Shown: positions 38,501 to 49,540, numbered from the stretch's first letter. The stretch: DNA of 64,000 nucleotides from Panicum virgatum (GCF_016808335.1 NC_053137.1:3981904-4045903); one strand, 5' to 3'. Made by a program: numbers and translations. The notes: generated by a model from the sequence alone, not told the origin.

Positions 38501-40909
38501 GTAACCACATGTATTATCAATTTCCTTTCAGAACCACTCAAAATTGAGACACTTGTTTTCAAGGGAAATCAGGTTGAGAGAGAAACACTAACTGTTATTG
38601 AGCAAATTCCAAGCAGTGAGGTCCAACAACATATATGGAATAACTATAAGAACGAGATGAAATATCAATGGTAAGAAGCAAATCTCCCTCCCTCCCTTAC
38701 TTTGCTAAATGTGTATGTAGCACTTACTGTGAATCTCTGGATGCAGGTTTGTTTCCAGTGGATCAGGAGAGAATCAGTCTTTTGAACCATTGGCAACCCA
38801 GTGCTCTCGCTCATACAAAGTACGCTTTGAGGATATTGGTCGTTGCGTGAAGTGTGAATGCTTTGTTACTGATGTATTTGGAAGATCTAGTGAGCTGGTA
38901 TCTGCTGTGACTGCTCCTATTTTGGCAGGTCTTTTGTTTTCCACCTATACCTCGTTTTTCTTAATACCAAAATAGCTTGCATTTTACAACTCATGAAAAA
39001 TTATTTCTGTAACGAGAAAAGATTCTACCTTTGTGAAGCGTTTTACAATTCATGAAAGTTATTTTTCTAGACCAGTATGATTTGGATTTTAAAGAAGTAT
39101 GACTGACTCAAAATAGGATCTGTTCTACGCTGATACCACTGCATCCTTGACTATCTGTTAGGGTTTGTATGTATTGTATTTTTTCAATCCAATATCTGTA
39201 GGTCCTGTCATCTTCACCGAAGTTCTAGTTACTCTAGCGCTTTATTTTGAACTCCGATTTTTTTGTTAGTTCAGTGTATACATGCTTCTGTCATATTTCT
39301 TGATGAATCTGAGCATACTGCAGACTAAAGAAAACACTCTTGGCTTAGTGTCTATGCAACGTTGAACTCTTACTTGAAAGTCAAATTACGGTGATTGCAT
39401 TGTTTGTCACTATGTTTTATTAAAGAATGGTGGAATATGTATTATTATCATTAAACAGTTTGATATTTGGTTTTAATAGGAAGGCCTAAAATTGAAAAAC
39501 TGGAGATTGAAGGAAGAGGTTTCCACACTAACTTATATGCTGTTCGGGGTACCTATAGTGGAGGCAAAGAAGGCAAGAGTAAAATACAATGGCTCAGATC
39601 GATGGTCGGAAGTCCTGATCTCATCTCTATACCTGGTATGACTTTGCTGTAAATATATAATGCTAGGGATGTGTGTACACTTTAACTGTATTGTAATGTT
39701 TAACTTTAATGTGCATGAATGTTTGCCCAAGTTTTGGTGCTTGTATGCAATATCCATGTACTTTGAAGTTAATATAACTGAACTAACTTCTTGTGCAGGA
39801 GAAATTGGAAGAATGTATGAAGCAAATGTTGACGATGTTGGGTATAGACTTGTTGCAATTTATACACCTGTGAGAGAGGATGGAGTTGAGGGACAACCTA
39901 TTTCAGTTTCAACAGAGCCGATTGCAGTTGGTACAGTCAAATCACCTACCATACCGTTTCCTGTTCATGTTCATTTATTGTTGATTCCTGCAATTTTATC
40001 TGGTTTTAAGCACTAAGTGCTACTGCTGTCATCTTATGCAGAACCTGAAATTTACAAGGAAGTGAAACAGAAGCTGGACGATGGTTCAGTCAAATTTGAG
40101 GTGACACTTGATTTAATTTATAATGGTGTTATTTGCTGGTATTTTAGAGCCATCATAGTGAGCTATAAGCACTGCTGTTGGCTGTTGCTGAGAATGAGCG
40201 TTTCTTAGTCTGTTATTTCCCCTCCAAAACCTAGTGCTGATAGACTCCACTCCACAGTAGAGTGGCCATTTCTTTGAAAAGCAACAATTTCAAGCCTAAT
40301 ACCGCCCAGTTTGTGCTATTTCCACAACAATTCTTTACCTATCAGTTATCTTCAATGTAATTTATTCTTTGTTTCTGCCTGAACAGGTTCTGTGTGACAA
40401 GGACCGAACACCCAAAAAGGTTCGCCATGCCATAACCTGCACGCTCACCCTGGACTTAAGCTATTCCTAACAACTAACACTTCCATTTTGCAAACACAAC
40501 AGGCGCAAGTAATGGGACATTTGGAGCGCAGAGTTTTGGAAGTCAACCGAAAGAGGATTAAAGTAGTAAAACCTGGATCCAAGACATCATTCCCCACTAC
40601 TGAAGTACGAGGAGCATATGCTCCACCTTTCCATGTGAGTTCTTCAAGTGACTAATAAGAATCTATTACAGGTATATATTTTCTCGACTTTTAGATGTGG
40701 AGATGATGGTAAAAATCAATTGAATCTTGCAGGTCGAGCTGTATCGCAATGATCAGCACCGCTTCAAGATTGTTGTCGACGGTGAGAGCGAAGTCGACCT
40801 GATGGTGCAGACGCGGCACATGCGGGACGTCATCATCCTCACGATCAGAGGCCTCGCCCAGAAGTTCAACAGCACCTCCCTCAACACGCTTCTCAAGATC
40901 GAGGCATGA
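24720..40909 (+). CDS. AIR9: AIR9: microtubule-associated protein with LRR and A9 (Ig-like) repeats
   Basis: AIR9 is a plant cytoskeletal protein known to bind cortical microtubules and the preprophase band and to mark the division site. The coding exons I traced are 24720-25388, 25481-25546, 25760-25825, 25945-26016, 26100-26165, 26256-26318, 26427-26492, 26967-27066, 27445-27546, 27973-28196, 28309-28423, 28767-28887, 29005-29180, 29709-29841, 30588-30688, 30778-30825, 30928-31112, 31239-31356, 31987-32114, 32215-32383, 36135-36253, 36425-36593, 36746-36830, 36903-36976, 37081-37200, 37471-37657, 37744-37865, 37951-38158, 38339-38412, 38532-38670, 38747-38928, 39480-39635, 39799-39930, 40042-40100, 40387-40419, 40503-40634 and 40733-40909. 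They total 4956 nt, 1651 residues, with phase kept throughout, close to the roughly 1700 of the Arabidopsis protein. Residues 1-223 are basic and Ser-rich (microtubule binding), about 224-356 are LRRs, about 424-1518 are eleven A9 repeats, and the rest is the conserved C-terminus. One intron has a GC donor. Confidence 0.95.
32543..35900 (-). mobile_element. RTE-type LINE inserted antisense in an AIR9 intron
   Basis: The 13-bp sequence TAGAACTCAAAGA flanks the element on both sides (32543-32555 and 35888-35900). The element (32556-35887) reads on the minus strand and ends in a GTT-repeat tail, as RTE elements do. Its single frame runs from 35761 to about 32714: an endonuclease ([24 protein letters not shown]) and a reverse transcriptase (FADDVV). 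The frame is interrupted by about seven stop codons and no frameshift. At least four stops fall where Trp is expected. It is near full length but dead. The insertion lies between AIR9 exons 20 and 21 and does not touch a splice site. Confidence 0.92.
32714..35761 (-). pseudogene. RTE LINE endonuclease / reverse transcriptase, broken by stop codons
   Basis: One continuous frame carries an N-terminal apurinic endonuclease (35761-34664), a linker, an RT domain with the YXDD-equivalent FADD (34078-32957) and a C-terminal tail rich in Arg. Stops occur after CVQETK, after GFKL, after TKMQF, after AAQAFK, after FVRRI and after MRMLR. Most are one transition away from Trp or Gln. It therefore cannot make a full protein. 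Confidence 0.88.
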
Positions 40910-41340
40910 GGGAGGAGGAATAGGGATGTCTACCTGAAACACCTGACACTGTGAAACCAACTAGTACTAGGGATGTTGTACCATATTACAATTGCCGGTT
41001 AGAGTGCGTGTATTTAGTAGGATTTGAAGCGTGGCAGACTGTGTGTGTGGCCGTGTGGGATGGCTGTGCGTGTTGCCTTACAGGTTTTTGCTGGTTGATT
41101 TATGGAATCAGGAGCAGCATCAGCTGGTTGCTCCTCTGACTCGTTGTGAAATGTACATAGGAGTGTCAGAGTGAGAGAGTGGTGTTGCTTGGTGCTGTAT
41201 TTATGCACAGGTTGTGTGTTGTCAGCTGCCATTTCTGACTCTAAGCATTTGATGAGGTAGTTTTGCTAAATTTTCTGCCATCTCTGTATTTGCGTACGTG
41301 TTATGCGGCGAATGTAAACTCATCTACTTCGTAGGAAAAA
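40910..41340 (+). other. AIR9 3' untranslated region
   Basis: T/G-rich sequence follows the stop codon, as expected for a plant 3' UTR. The polyadenylation site cannot be fixed exactly. A short A run at 41335-41344 marks the probable limit. Confidence 0.5.
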
Positions 41341-41499
41341 AAAAAGCGAACTTGTGCCGGCCAATGCGAGGTTGTACATTGAAAAGCAAGGCTTATTTTC
41401 TGTGGACGCTAATGGCATGAGACATTTTACTTTTATACTTACAACAATTCGTGTTACATCATTTTCTTGTGTCTTACTTTTATAATACTTGCATCATTT

Positions 41500-41766
41500 C
41501 ATGGCACACAGACAGACAAAGACAGCATCAGCGAGCAATGTGAGAGCAGGATCTTATCCAATCCGACGTGGCAGCTCCCCTGTTCTAACCAGGGCGCGCC
41601 ACGTCAGCGCCGAGGATCCGGAACCTATCCACCAGTGGTCGCTGCAGGCCACAAGCTGCCCCTGTGGCTCTCATCTCCCATCACCCGTGTCCAAGCTTTA
41701 AGACACGCCACTCCTGAAGTACCGCACGTTCAGTTCAGGCAACAGAGCAGCAGCACAGGCGTCGCC
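41500..41766 (+). promoter_or_regulatory. psaK promoter and leader
   Basis: Upstream of the psaK ATG are CCAAT and, on the minus strand, GATAAG (I-box type) near 41550-41560. Two ACGT-core elements stand nearby (GACGTGG near 41564 and CCACGTCAG near 41599). Such boxes are usual in light-regulated genes. No good TATA box is seen, which is common for nuclear photosystem genes. Confidence 0.45.
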
Positions 41767-42262
41767 ATGGCCTCCCAGCTCTCCGCCGCCGCTTCCATGT
41801 CCGCCGCCGTGCCGCAGTTCCACGGCCTCCGGGGCCGGTCCGTGGCGGCGCTGCCGCCGGTGAGGGCCGGCAGGAAGCGCGCGCAGGGCATGCGGTGCGA
41901 CTACATCGGCTCGGCCACCAACCAGGTACCAACGACCAATCAATCCTGAGCCAGCCTTCGCTTTTAATCCGCCGGCGCGCAGCAGTGAGTTAATTAAGCT
42001 TGGTTGGTAATGGCGGCAGATCATGGTGGTGTCGACGACGCTGATGCTGGTGGCGGGGCGGTTCGGGCTGGCGCCGTCGGCGAACCGGAAGGCGACAGCG
42101 GGGCTGAAGCTCGAGTCCCGCGACTCCGGCCTGCAGACCGGCGACCCCGCCGGGTTCACGCTCGCCGACACGCTGGCCTGCGGCGCCGTCGGCCACATCA
42201 TCGGCGTCGGCATCGTGCTCGGGCTCAAGAACACCGGCGCGCTCGACCAGATCATCGGCTAG
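41767..42262 (+). CDS. psaK: Photosystem I reaction centre subunit K (PSI-K), chloroplast precursor
   Basis: Two exons, 41767-41925 and 42020-42262, give 133 residues after removal of a 94-bp GT-AG intron at a codon boundary. The first about 45 residues are rich in Ala, Ser and Arg with no acidic residue, a chloroplast transit peptide. The mature part begins around CDYIGSATN and has two membrane helices (around [16 protein letters not shown] and [16 protein letters not shown]), as in PsaK. The protein is a small chlorophyll-binding subunit at the antenna edge of photosystem I. Length and both helices fit the family. The exons are strongly GC-rich, typical of grass photosynthesis genes. Confidence 0.96.
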
Positions 42263-43445
42263 GTCCAGTGTCTGCCTTTGCCGCTCTCGGCGCCGGCCCG
42301 GTGCCCATGTAACCTGCGTGTGTACATCGACTCCGCGCTCATGCATCTCGTTCCAATGGACATAGCTTGTTTGTTGCTCCTTTGGCCCCAGAGTTATCAG
42401 GTTCACGTTCTTACATTCTTTTGATCGGTGCGAGTTTACAGAATTTTTCAACAAAGCAGTTCAAAGTTTTTCAAAAAGTTATCGAACCAAAGAGTGTATT
42501 AGTGTAGAGAAGGTGCCATCCAAACAAGAAAAAAAAACGCAAATAGGTCAGGAAAATCAGAATGGAGAAGAAAGATGACACTCGTCCTATGGAAGACAAT
42601 CGAGGAGTCAGAGTTGGATTGATAAGTCACCATAGCAATCCGCCATCGACACGGACCGTATGACTGGGCGTCAGTACGATTATCATCACCCTCCTCGCTG
42701 TCCTCCTCACAAATATTTTCCACTCGCAACAGACAAGTTAACACCAAGGCAAACAAAGGCCAGGAAAAAAAAAGCCGTTAAGCACAAGTGCAGAACACAC
42801 GCAAAGAGAATACCTCCATTCCTTTCGAGGTATCAGAAGCTCGTTCTTCATGAACAGCAGCTGCAAGAGTCATGCCCATGGTTATGATAAATCATCAGCA
42901 GTCGTCGTCAAGAACACGAGAAAGCAAAATCCTAAAACAAAATGAAAGGAAAATTCACGGTTACTTGAGGAAAAACACTCGTTTGCCATCAAAGGACTGA
43001 AAACCGAACGAAGAAGCGCAGCTTTTGGGCTCATCTTGCACCGAAGATCATGACCGAAAAAAAAAGGACACGTGGATTAAGCCCGCAAGGCGTACGAGCT
43101 GCCGCGGCACGCACGGCGACCCGCACCTGCGCCCGTGGCCGACCCGAGCGGCTGCGGCGGTGCTGGCGGGCGCGGCAGAACCCCGGGCGGGGGAGGGGGC
43201 GCGGCCGTGAGCCGGCATCTGGCTGGGCCGGCGGCGAACAGGCAGTGCGGCGGGTTCCGCCCGGCCTCATCCGTTTTATACAGCGTCGGATCGGTTCGTG
43301 GCCATCGGATGGCAACGAACGGTCGGGATCCGCCCGCGATTAGGGCTTGCGGCAGACGGGGCATGCTGGGCCGCGTGGACTGGGCCGAGCGGCTGCACGG
43401 CAGCTTGTTCTTCATGAGCTGCAGCCGCTCAAGAACAAGGATAAA
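42263..43445. other. psaK 3' region and intergenic sequence
   Basis: psaK 3' UTR first, then intergenic sequence. A stretch at about 42880-43090 has a diverged second copy at about 43712-43960. 43090-43440 is GC-rich with no recognised gene. Confidence 0.45.
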
Positions 43446-43646
43446 GGCCCTGTTTGGGGGCGCGGGTGACAAACGCGCGACTGAGATAAGTTAACGCGGC
43501 TCGCGGCCCGCTTCTCTCGATTCTCACCAGCGTAGTACAAATCCCGCTTAAATGGTGGACGGGCGGCCAAGAAACGCGCGGCGTTCGGCGGGCTTATTCC
43601 GTGTTTTTTGCGGATAAGCCACGCGAACGCGGCCCCAAACAGGCCC
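43446..43646. mobile_element. Small MITE-like element
   Basis: Bounded by GGCCCTGTTTGGGGGCGCG and CGCGGCCCCAAACAGGCCC, near-perfect inverted ends of about 18 bp. The interior is GC-rich and non-coding. A clear target duplication was not found. Confidence 0.6.
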
Positions 43647-44013
43647 AAAGGCACACGCGTGGCGTGACAGACTCAGATCTGGACACTGTCAATCAGCAGT
43701 ACACGAGTCATATGGTCATGATAAATCATGCATCACAGTCGTCATTGCCAAAACCGTCACGCCCCCAGCTCGAAATTCAGCTAACGAAGAAGCGGAATAT
43801 GAATGAAAACAGGCGAAACAGAAACACGAGCAAGGAAATTTCAAAAAAGAAAGAAAGAAAAATTAATTCACGGTTATTAGAGGATCAGAGGAACTTGTTC
43901 GCCATCAAGGGACTGGAAACCGAGAAAAAGAGGATAGATGAACTAGCCCGCGAGGCGTAGTATGAGATGCTCGATGGCCATTAAATAGGAGCTACGTGCG
44001 AGCTGAGCTTTTC
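43647..44013. other. Intergenic; diverged copy of the psaK downstream segment
   Basis: About 43712-43960 resembles 42880-43090 through phrases such as TTCACGGTTA and GCCATCAAGGGACTG. No gene. Confidence 0.45.
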
Positions 44014-44281
44014 CGGTGGATCCATTTCGCGCGTTCTAGTAGAGCCGGTGGTGACGCCACGGCATTCTCGAATCTGGAGACTGGAGTTGTTGTTGTTTTT
44101 TTTTTGGAAACAAGTGGAGACTGGAGTTGAGTGGATTGGTTAGCAGCCGCGGCGTGTGCTGTCGGATCATGCACGCGACGGCGAGGATCCATCCATCTTT
44201 ACCCATGGAGTCATGGTAGGTTCAGTACTCTGTAGTGCTCTCTCGAAGCCTGAAAAGGTGGCAGCTCGTCGCGGGCTCGCG
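44014..44281. repeat. Direct repeat, left copy (268 bp)
   Basis: Repeated at 45528-45794 with only a handful of differences (length of a T run, two substitutions). It does not begin TG or end CA, so it is not an ordinary LTR. Confidence 0.9.
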
Positions 44282-45527
44282 CCTGAAAAGGTTTACAATT
44301 TCAGTGAAATTTCGGTATTTTTTCGTTTTCGCTAGTTACCGGGGAGTGGAATTTCGATATATTTCGGTAAATTTCGTTTCAAAATTTAAAAATTCAAAAA
44401 AAATTGTAAAAAATATGTAAAAAATATGATAAAAAACTAGGTGTTTTTCTGAGCAATTAGCACTTGAAATAATTGAAAAATAAGTTGATTTGGTTGGTTA
44501 AAATCACTAAATGGTTTCGGACCCGTTAACCAATAATAAACCCGTTAAGCGTTTTAACCTACCCAACTCACCTGGGTCCGGCCCGACGCAGCTCGTCACT
44601 CTTCCAGTGCCCTCCTCGCTCTCCTCTCTGTTCCCCTTCATCCCTCCGCCCTTCTACCGCCGCCAGCAGTCGATTTCGCCGCGTAGCACCGAAATTTCGG
44701 CGGAAAATCACCGGATTTCGGCCGGAATGTAGAGGATCCCGCTGCTGGGAAGGCGCGGCGGCATACCGCTGCATCCCGACCGGATTTCGCTGTCTTACCG
44801 GCGAAAAACCGCTACTTCTGTCCGGATTTCGGCGCTGGCTCCGGGAAAGAAAGGTATGAGAGGTTATTTTTGCGATGGTGATGCTTGTTGATGTTGATCT
44901 AAGTTAGTTACTGGTGATATGTGATGAACTTCATGCTAGTTAGAGGAAATGGGGAAGCTAGGGTTAGAGGAAATGTTAGGATATGTTGAATACTAATTTA
45001 GCAGCAATTGCATTGCAGGAATTTGAAATATTCAGGACGAAGCAAGGTGAGTTCTCTAGTGACATATGCTACATGAATTATTCTGGACTATGCCTTTGAC
45101 TCTGTTGTATCTTTGGATTGTAATAATTCTAATGGACTTTGGATATATTGCGTTGTATGTGTGGACTTTGGACATGAGTTATGTGTTAAATGGTGTATTT
45201 GTCATTGTTTTGTGGAGTTATATATATGTTATATATTATAAACTGTCAATATACACATAATCAGGGGAAATTTTCCCAAAATTTTCAATTTTTCCATATA
45301 TACACATCATTTTCTGTTAATTTGCATTATTTTCTGGTTGAAAAACCAAATTTCGGTCGAAATCACCGAAATTTCGGTCAAAATCCCCGAATTTTCGGTC
45401 GGAACGAAACGAAATTTCGTTTTTTGAATTCAAAATCGCTTTTCGTTCGGAATTAGCGAAATTTGGCCCGAAATTTCGTTTCCGCAAGATGGCGGGATTC
45501 GGTGCAAAAACGAAAAGGAGAACCCTG
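44282..45527. other. AT-rich insert between the 268-bp direct repeats
   Basis: About 1.25 kb with many GAAATTTCG-type motifs in both orientations at its two ends. No coding region is recognised. Origin uncertain: an unidentified element or a duplication-insertion event. Confidence 0.5.
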
Positions 45528-45794
45528 CGGTGGATCCATTTCGCGCGTTCTAGTAGAGCCGGTGGTGACGCCACGGCATTCTCGAATCTGGAGACTGGAG
45601 TTGTTGTTTTTTTTTTTTGGAAACAAGTGGAGACTGGAGTTGAGTGGATTGGTTAGCAGCCGCGGCGTGTGCTGTCGGATCATGCACGCGACGGCCAGGA
45701 TCCATCCATCTTTACCCATGGAGTCCTGGTAGGTTCAGTACTCTGTAGTGCTCTCTCGAAGCCTGAAAAGGTGGCAGCTCGTCGCGGGCTCGCG
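45528..45794. repeat. Direct repeat, right copy (267 bp)
   Basis: Partner of 44014-44281. High identity implies a recent event. Confidence 0.9.
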
Positions 45795-46699
45795 GCTGAC
45801 GCGCGTCGGTGGCAAAATCTATTCGTGCTAGGAATCAATTCTGGATTTTAGGGCAATGCAATGCAAAGAGGTTTTAGTGCATTTTTAGTGTACTAGAACG
45901 TTTGGCGCGCTTTGCGTGCCCTATCATGATCCTAATATTAGATATAAAATATCTATAACGAAATAATGTCATATCCTAAAATTATGGCAATACAGCCTCC
46001 AAAATTCTATAGCCATATGTTACATATCTATATGTTATGACCAATTCGTAGCAATCAAACAATTTAGCTATACTGATCCAAATAAGAAGAATAGTGAATC
46101 AAATTGTTTTATAGCCATGAGCTTAACAAAAGCATGTATCACTCTAGTTTTTTAAGATCATCGGACTTCAACCAGCAGATAACCAGACACATAAAAGGTT
46201 GGTTGCAACTGGTGCAGAGAAAATAAATGTGACCTTCAGCAGATGATCAAATCCACAAAAAGGCTAGCCACAACTTCTATGGGCAAACTGGATAAGACAC
46301 CTCCCCCTCTAGCTACGCATCCCTGCTTGTGCTTAAAGAAAAAAGAAACTATATGAATATGTGTACAAACTAATTAATAAAGACGATGCAAGAAATACCT
46401 AGTTTTGTTATCACTATCATCAGCTCCGCCACCATCTTGATCAGTTAATAGCTTCCTGATGGTTTTTTTTCTAGAAGCTGGAGAAGATCCTGACGGTGGG
46501 ATGGACAAGACCTATAAGTACATATATAAGTTTATATAAGTTTAAGTTCTATTTCTATTACACAATCTAACTTGCTGGTCAGGGGAATAAGTATGTGCAA
46601 TTTGTTTTTAAGAATAACAAATGCATTATAAATACCAAGTTAATTAGGAATGTACATTATACTCTCCGTGGAAGCGAATATTCTTTAATTTAATGGCAT
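45795..46699. other. Intergenic, no gene seen
   Basis: AT-rich sequence without a recognised gene or repeat. Confidence 0.4.
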
Positions 46700-46868
46700 T
46701 ATACTTTCAGTGGTAGGCGACGTTCTCGTCTACAGTAAAGCATCTGTAGTGACTTTGCCAATTTTGAGGATTTGCCGTCTCAATCTTTGAAGATGCTCAC
46801 AGGGATATGATTTGTGTACGTGCGTTTATAGATGTGAGTGTACGCGTGCGTTGTGAGTGTATGAGTTG
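46700..46868 (+). mobile_element. 3' part of a grass SINE
   Basis: The sequence from CAGTGGTAGGCGACGT through GTGACTT and GATGCTCACAGGG to the GTGAGTGTACGCGTG repeats resembles the 3' body of a widespread tRNA-derived SINE family of grasses. The tRNA-like head is missing. A related, more decayed copy is at 47395-47530. Confidence 0.5.
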
Positions 46869-47115
46869 TGCGGATGGGCCTCTAGCCCAGTGGTAACTCC
46901 CGAGGATGGGAGCTCACCAGCGGGGGGTTCGAGCCCCTGCCTTGCACCTGGGTACTGAGGTGTGCGTGTGTGTGCTAGTGTGCGTGCATGTGTGTGGTGG
47001 TGTGCGTAAGCCTCGGTACGACGCGTCCCGAGGCATTCTCGTCTGTGCTGAGTCCGAGCGTGGGCGCCCAAAAATTTTACATGACTCCCCGATGCTCTTG
47101 GATGCTTAAAAAAAT
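46869..47115 (+). mobile_element. tRNA-derived SINE with A and B boxes
   Basis: TCTAGCCCAGTGG (46881-46893) fits a pol III A box. GGTTCGAGCCC (46926-46936) fits a B box, at the spacing found in tRNA genes. The region between does not fold into a full tRNA, so this is a SINE head rather than a tRNA gene. It continues through a GT-rich stretch to an A-rich tail near 47107-47115. Confidence 0.6.
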
Positions 47116-47607
47116 AAGAAGTGTTGTTCTATGTAACCTAAAAAAAGTTAGTAGAAATGTGTAGTAGCTAACTTGAACCAGATACATATGGCAACGTGCG
47201 CATGTCATCTGTGGTGAGCAGCTACAGGGCTTAGCGAGGGGCCTAGCCGCCAGATCACGAGTCCCGTGAAGCGCAACACACCAGTTCCGCCAACTGAGCA
47301 TAGCTTGTGGTGCAACTTGCTGATCCGGGCTTGTCGTAGACTTGACACGGATGCTCGCATTTTTAAAAGTTATTCCAATATTAGCCGGCGCTATTCTTTC
47401 AGTGGTAGGCGATGTGCTACCAAGACATCTGTGGTGACTTTATTAATCTCAGAATCTGCCGACTCAGTCTTTCAGATATGCTTGGTCGGGTTGCCAATGT
47501 ATATTCATGCTCATAGTGCCCGTTTACTGGCGTTTATGTTTCGAAAAAAATGTACACCAGTTTTACATAGCGGACTGTCTCATTGCTTATGAGCAGGAAA
47601 TCACCAT
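47116..47607. other. Intergenic; decayed SINE piece at 47395-47530
   Basis: Matches the SINE body at 46700-46820 in short phrases (CAGTGGTAGGCGATGTG, CTGTGGTGACTT). No gene. Confidence 0.45.
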
Positions 47608-47935
47608 GTGAGCCCGTTTAGTTCCAAACACAAAAATTTTTGGATGTCACGTCAATAATTTGACCAGATGTCGGGAAGGTTTTTCGGACACTAATTAAAA
47701 AACTAATTTCAGAACTCACTTGGAAATCACGAGACGAATTTTTTGAGGCCTTTGACCGCATCATTAACACATGTGGGTTACTGTAGCACTTATGGCTAAT
47801 CATGTACTAATTAGGCTTAAAAGATTCGTCTCGTCGTGTACATCCAAACTGTGTAATTAGTTTTATTATTTAATTACATTTAGTGCTTTATACATGTGTT
47901 TAAAATGGAGGTGAAAATTTTAGTCTCAAGGACTC
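47608..47935. mobile_element. Tourist-like MITE, right end decayed
   Basis: Begins GCCCGTTTAGTTCCAAACAC. The interior has GAGACGAATTTTTTGAGGCC and the complementary GATTCGTCTCG phrase. The expected complementary right end is not clean. Confidence 0.55.
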
Positions 47936-48041
47936 TCGTACGGTTATTGCAATAAATAAAATATGTATTTTTGTAATGGGAGTGTGCTATTCTTATTGGC
48001 TGCACTCTTTCAGTCTTGGGTAGTAGTTGCAGCGCTGGGAG

Positions 48042-48900
48042 CCGCGTGTAACGACCCGGCCCGAGATAACGGCTAAGATCTACTCTGCACTTTGAGTAAA
48101 CCACACCTGCTAAATAACTCTCTTGTGCTTTCGTCCTCGCTTCGCGCAAAAGGCTGCAGCCGGAATTATTAGCTTCCCGCGATCCGGCTATTTAAGCTGG
48201 TCTTGCTCGCGTTCGGTTTCCCGTATGGGACTAAACTGTGAACATTGTGCCGGAGCTACAGTTTTTTTCGCGCTACAGTAGCCGTGCTACAGTAACTCGA
48301 ATTCAGCCTGGCCCAACTGGCCACGGGCTGTCACAGTCACCCCCCGTTGAGGACTCGACGTCCTCGTCGAGACATCGAACCAGCTTACCCATACGGGACA
48401 AAGGAGCAGGATCCCCTCTCTTGGGCCACGTCCCATACGTCTAGTGCTACGATCCCATGTGCCACGCCTGTGGGTTCACTGCCAGCAGCCCATGTGTGTC
48501 CGTCCACATGCTGTTGGCATCTGTGTTTCCACGCGCCGACGTGCTCATGTACGCGCACTTCTGCCCGTACGTGGCGTGAAACCGCGAGAGTATGGCTCTG
48601 ATACCCCTGTAACGACCCGGCCCGAAATAACGGCTAAGATCTGCTCTGCACTTTGAGTAAACCACACCTGCTAAATAATTTTCTTGCGATTTCGTCCTCG
48701 CTTCGCGCAAAAAGCTGCAGCCGGAATTATTAGCTTCTCGCGATCCAGCTATTTAAGCTGGTCTTGCTCGCATTCGGTTTCTCGTATGGGACTAAACTGG
48801 GAACACTGTGCCGGAGCTACAGTATTTTTTCGCTACAGTAGCCGTGCTACCATAACTTGAATTCAGCCTGCCCCAACTAGCCACGGGCTGTCACACCGCG
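48042..48900 (-). mobile_element. TRIM/SMART-type small LTR retrotransposon
   Basis: Two direct repeats of 289 and 288 bp (48047-48335 and 48608-48895) start TG and end CA. They are flanked outside by CCGCG on both sides (48042-48046 and 48896-48900), a 5-bp target duplication. Only 272 bp lie between them. On the minus strand the sequence next to the right repeat reads GGGGTATCAGAGCCATAC, a primer-binding site of the initiator-Met tRNA type, and a G-rich polypurine tract touches the left repeat. The element therefore reads right to left. It encodes no protein and must rely on other elements. Confidence 0.9.
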
Positions 48901-49435
48901 GACCTCGCATGAGGCGCCACGCATTGCGTGAATTGCGGTGAGAGCTCCGAAGGGGAGTATCTTTTAAGAAACCCGATGAGAAATTACACGCCTCAAACAA
49001 AAATCAGGCAACTTGCGGAAAACATAGGAGCCGCTTTTCTGCAACAATATGGCTATGTGAAAAAAAGGATCATTTTTTTTGAAACGAAAAAAGTATAACA
49101 AGTACTTGGATGCGTCATGGCATAATAGTACTCGTACTAGCTACGTGCATGATCAATAAACACCGGATACAGAGCCATGGTACACGATAATTGCTAGCAA
49201 AAGGAGTTAAAGTAAAGATTCGAGGGCATAATTGTGATGAAGAAGTCCAACTCATGGGCTCAGGTGCAAGAAGTAAGAAGCAAGGACCTAACAGCAAAGT
49301 TATGGGGTCAAAACTGTCAGAAGTCACTCGAGGACGAAATCGTGAAGAAATGTGGAGCGGAAGGGCCTAAAAGAGAGGCCCGAGGGCATATCTGCAAGAG
49401 AAACTGGAAGCGCCAGGAACCGGCGCGCAAATCCT
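48901..49435. other. Intergenic, no gene seen
   Basis: No recognised gene between the TRIM and the U6-like locus. Confidence 0.4.
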
Positions 49436-49540
49436 AAAAAAAATTGAATTATTTCTCGATTTATGCGTGTCATCCTTGTGCAGGGGCCATGCTAATTTTC
49501 TATGTATCATTCCAATTTTATCGGATGTCTCCGAAGAGAC
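49436..49540 (-). ncRNA. U6 spliceosomal RNA-like gene, diverged
   Basis: Read on the minus strand the sequence follows plant U6 from the 5' stem-loop to the 3' end, closing with a run of eight T (49436-49443) that serves as a pol III terminator. Compared with canonical U6 there are about a dozen changes, mostly C-to-T or G-to-A. The conserved ACAGAGA box reads ACATAGA, which would be expected to impair splicing function. The 5' stem changes GTCCC/GGGAC to GTCTC/GAGAC, so the stem stays paired. It is either a pseudogene or a variant copy. The promoter elements upstream are well kept. Confidence 0.85.

Noticed and set aside
44014..45794. The 268-bp repeats as LTRs of a retrotransposon
   Set aside because: They do not start TG or end CA, there is no primer-binding site, and no 5-bp target duplication was found.
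46869..46945. A tRNA gene suggested by A and B boxes
   Set aside because: No acceptor stem or anticodon stem forms around the boxes. The sequence continues as a SINE.
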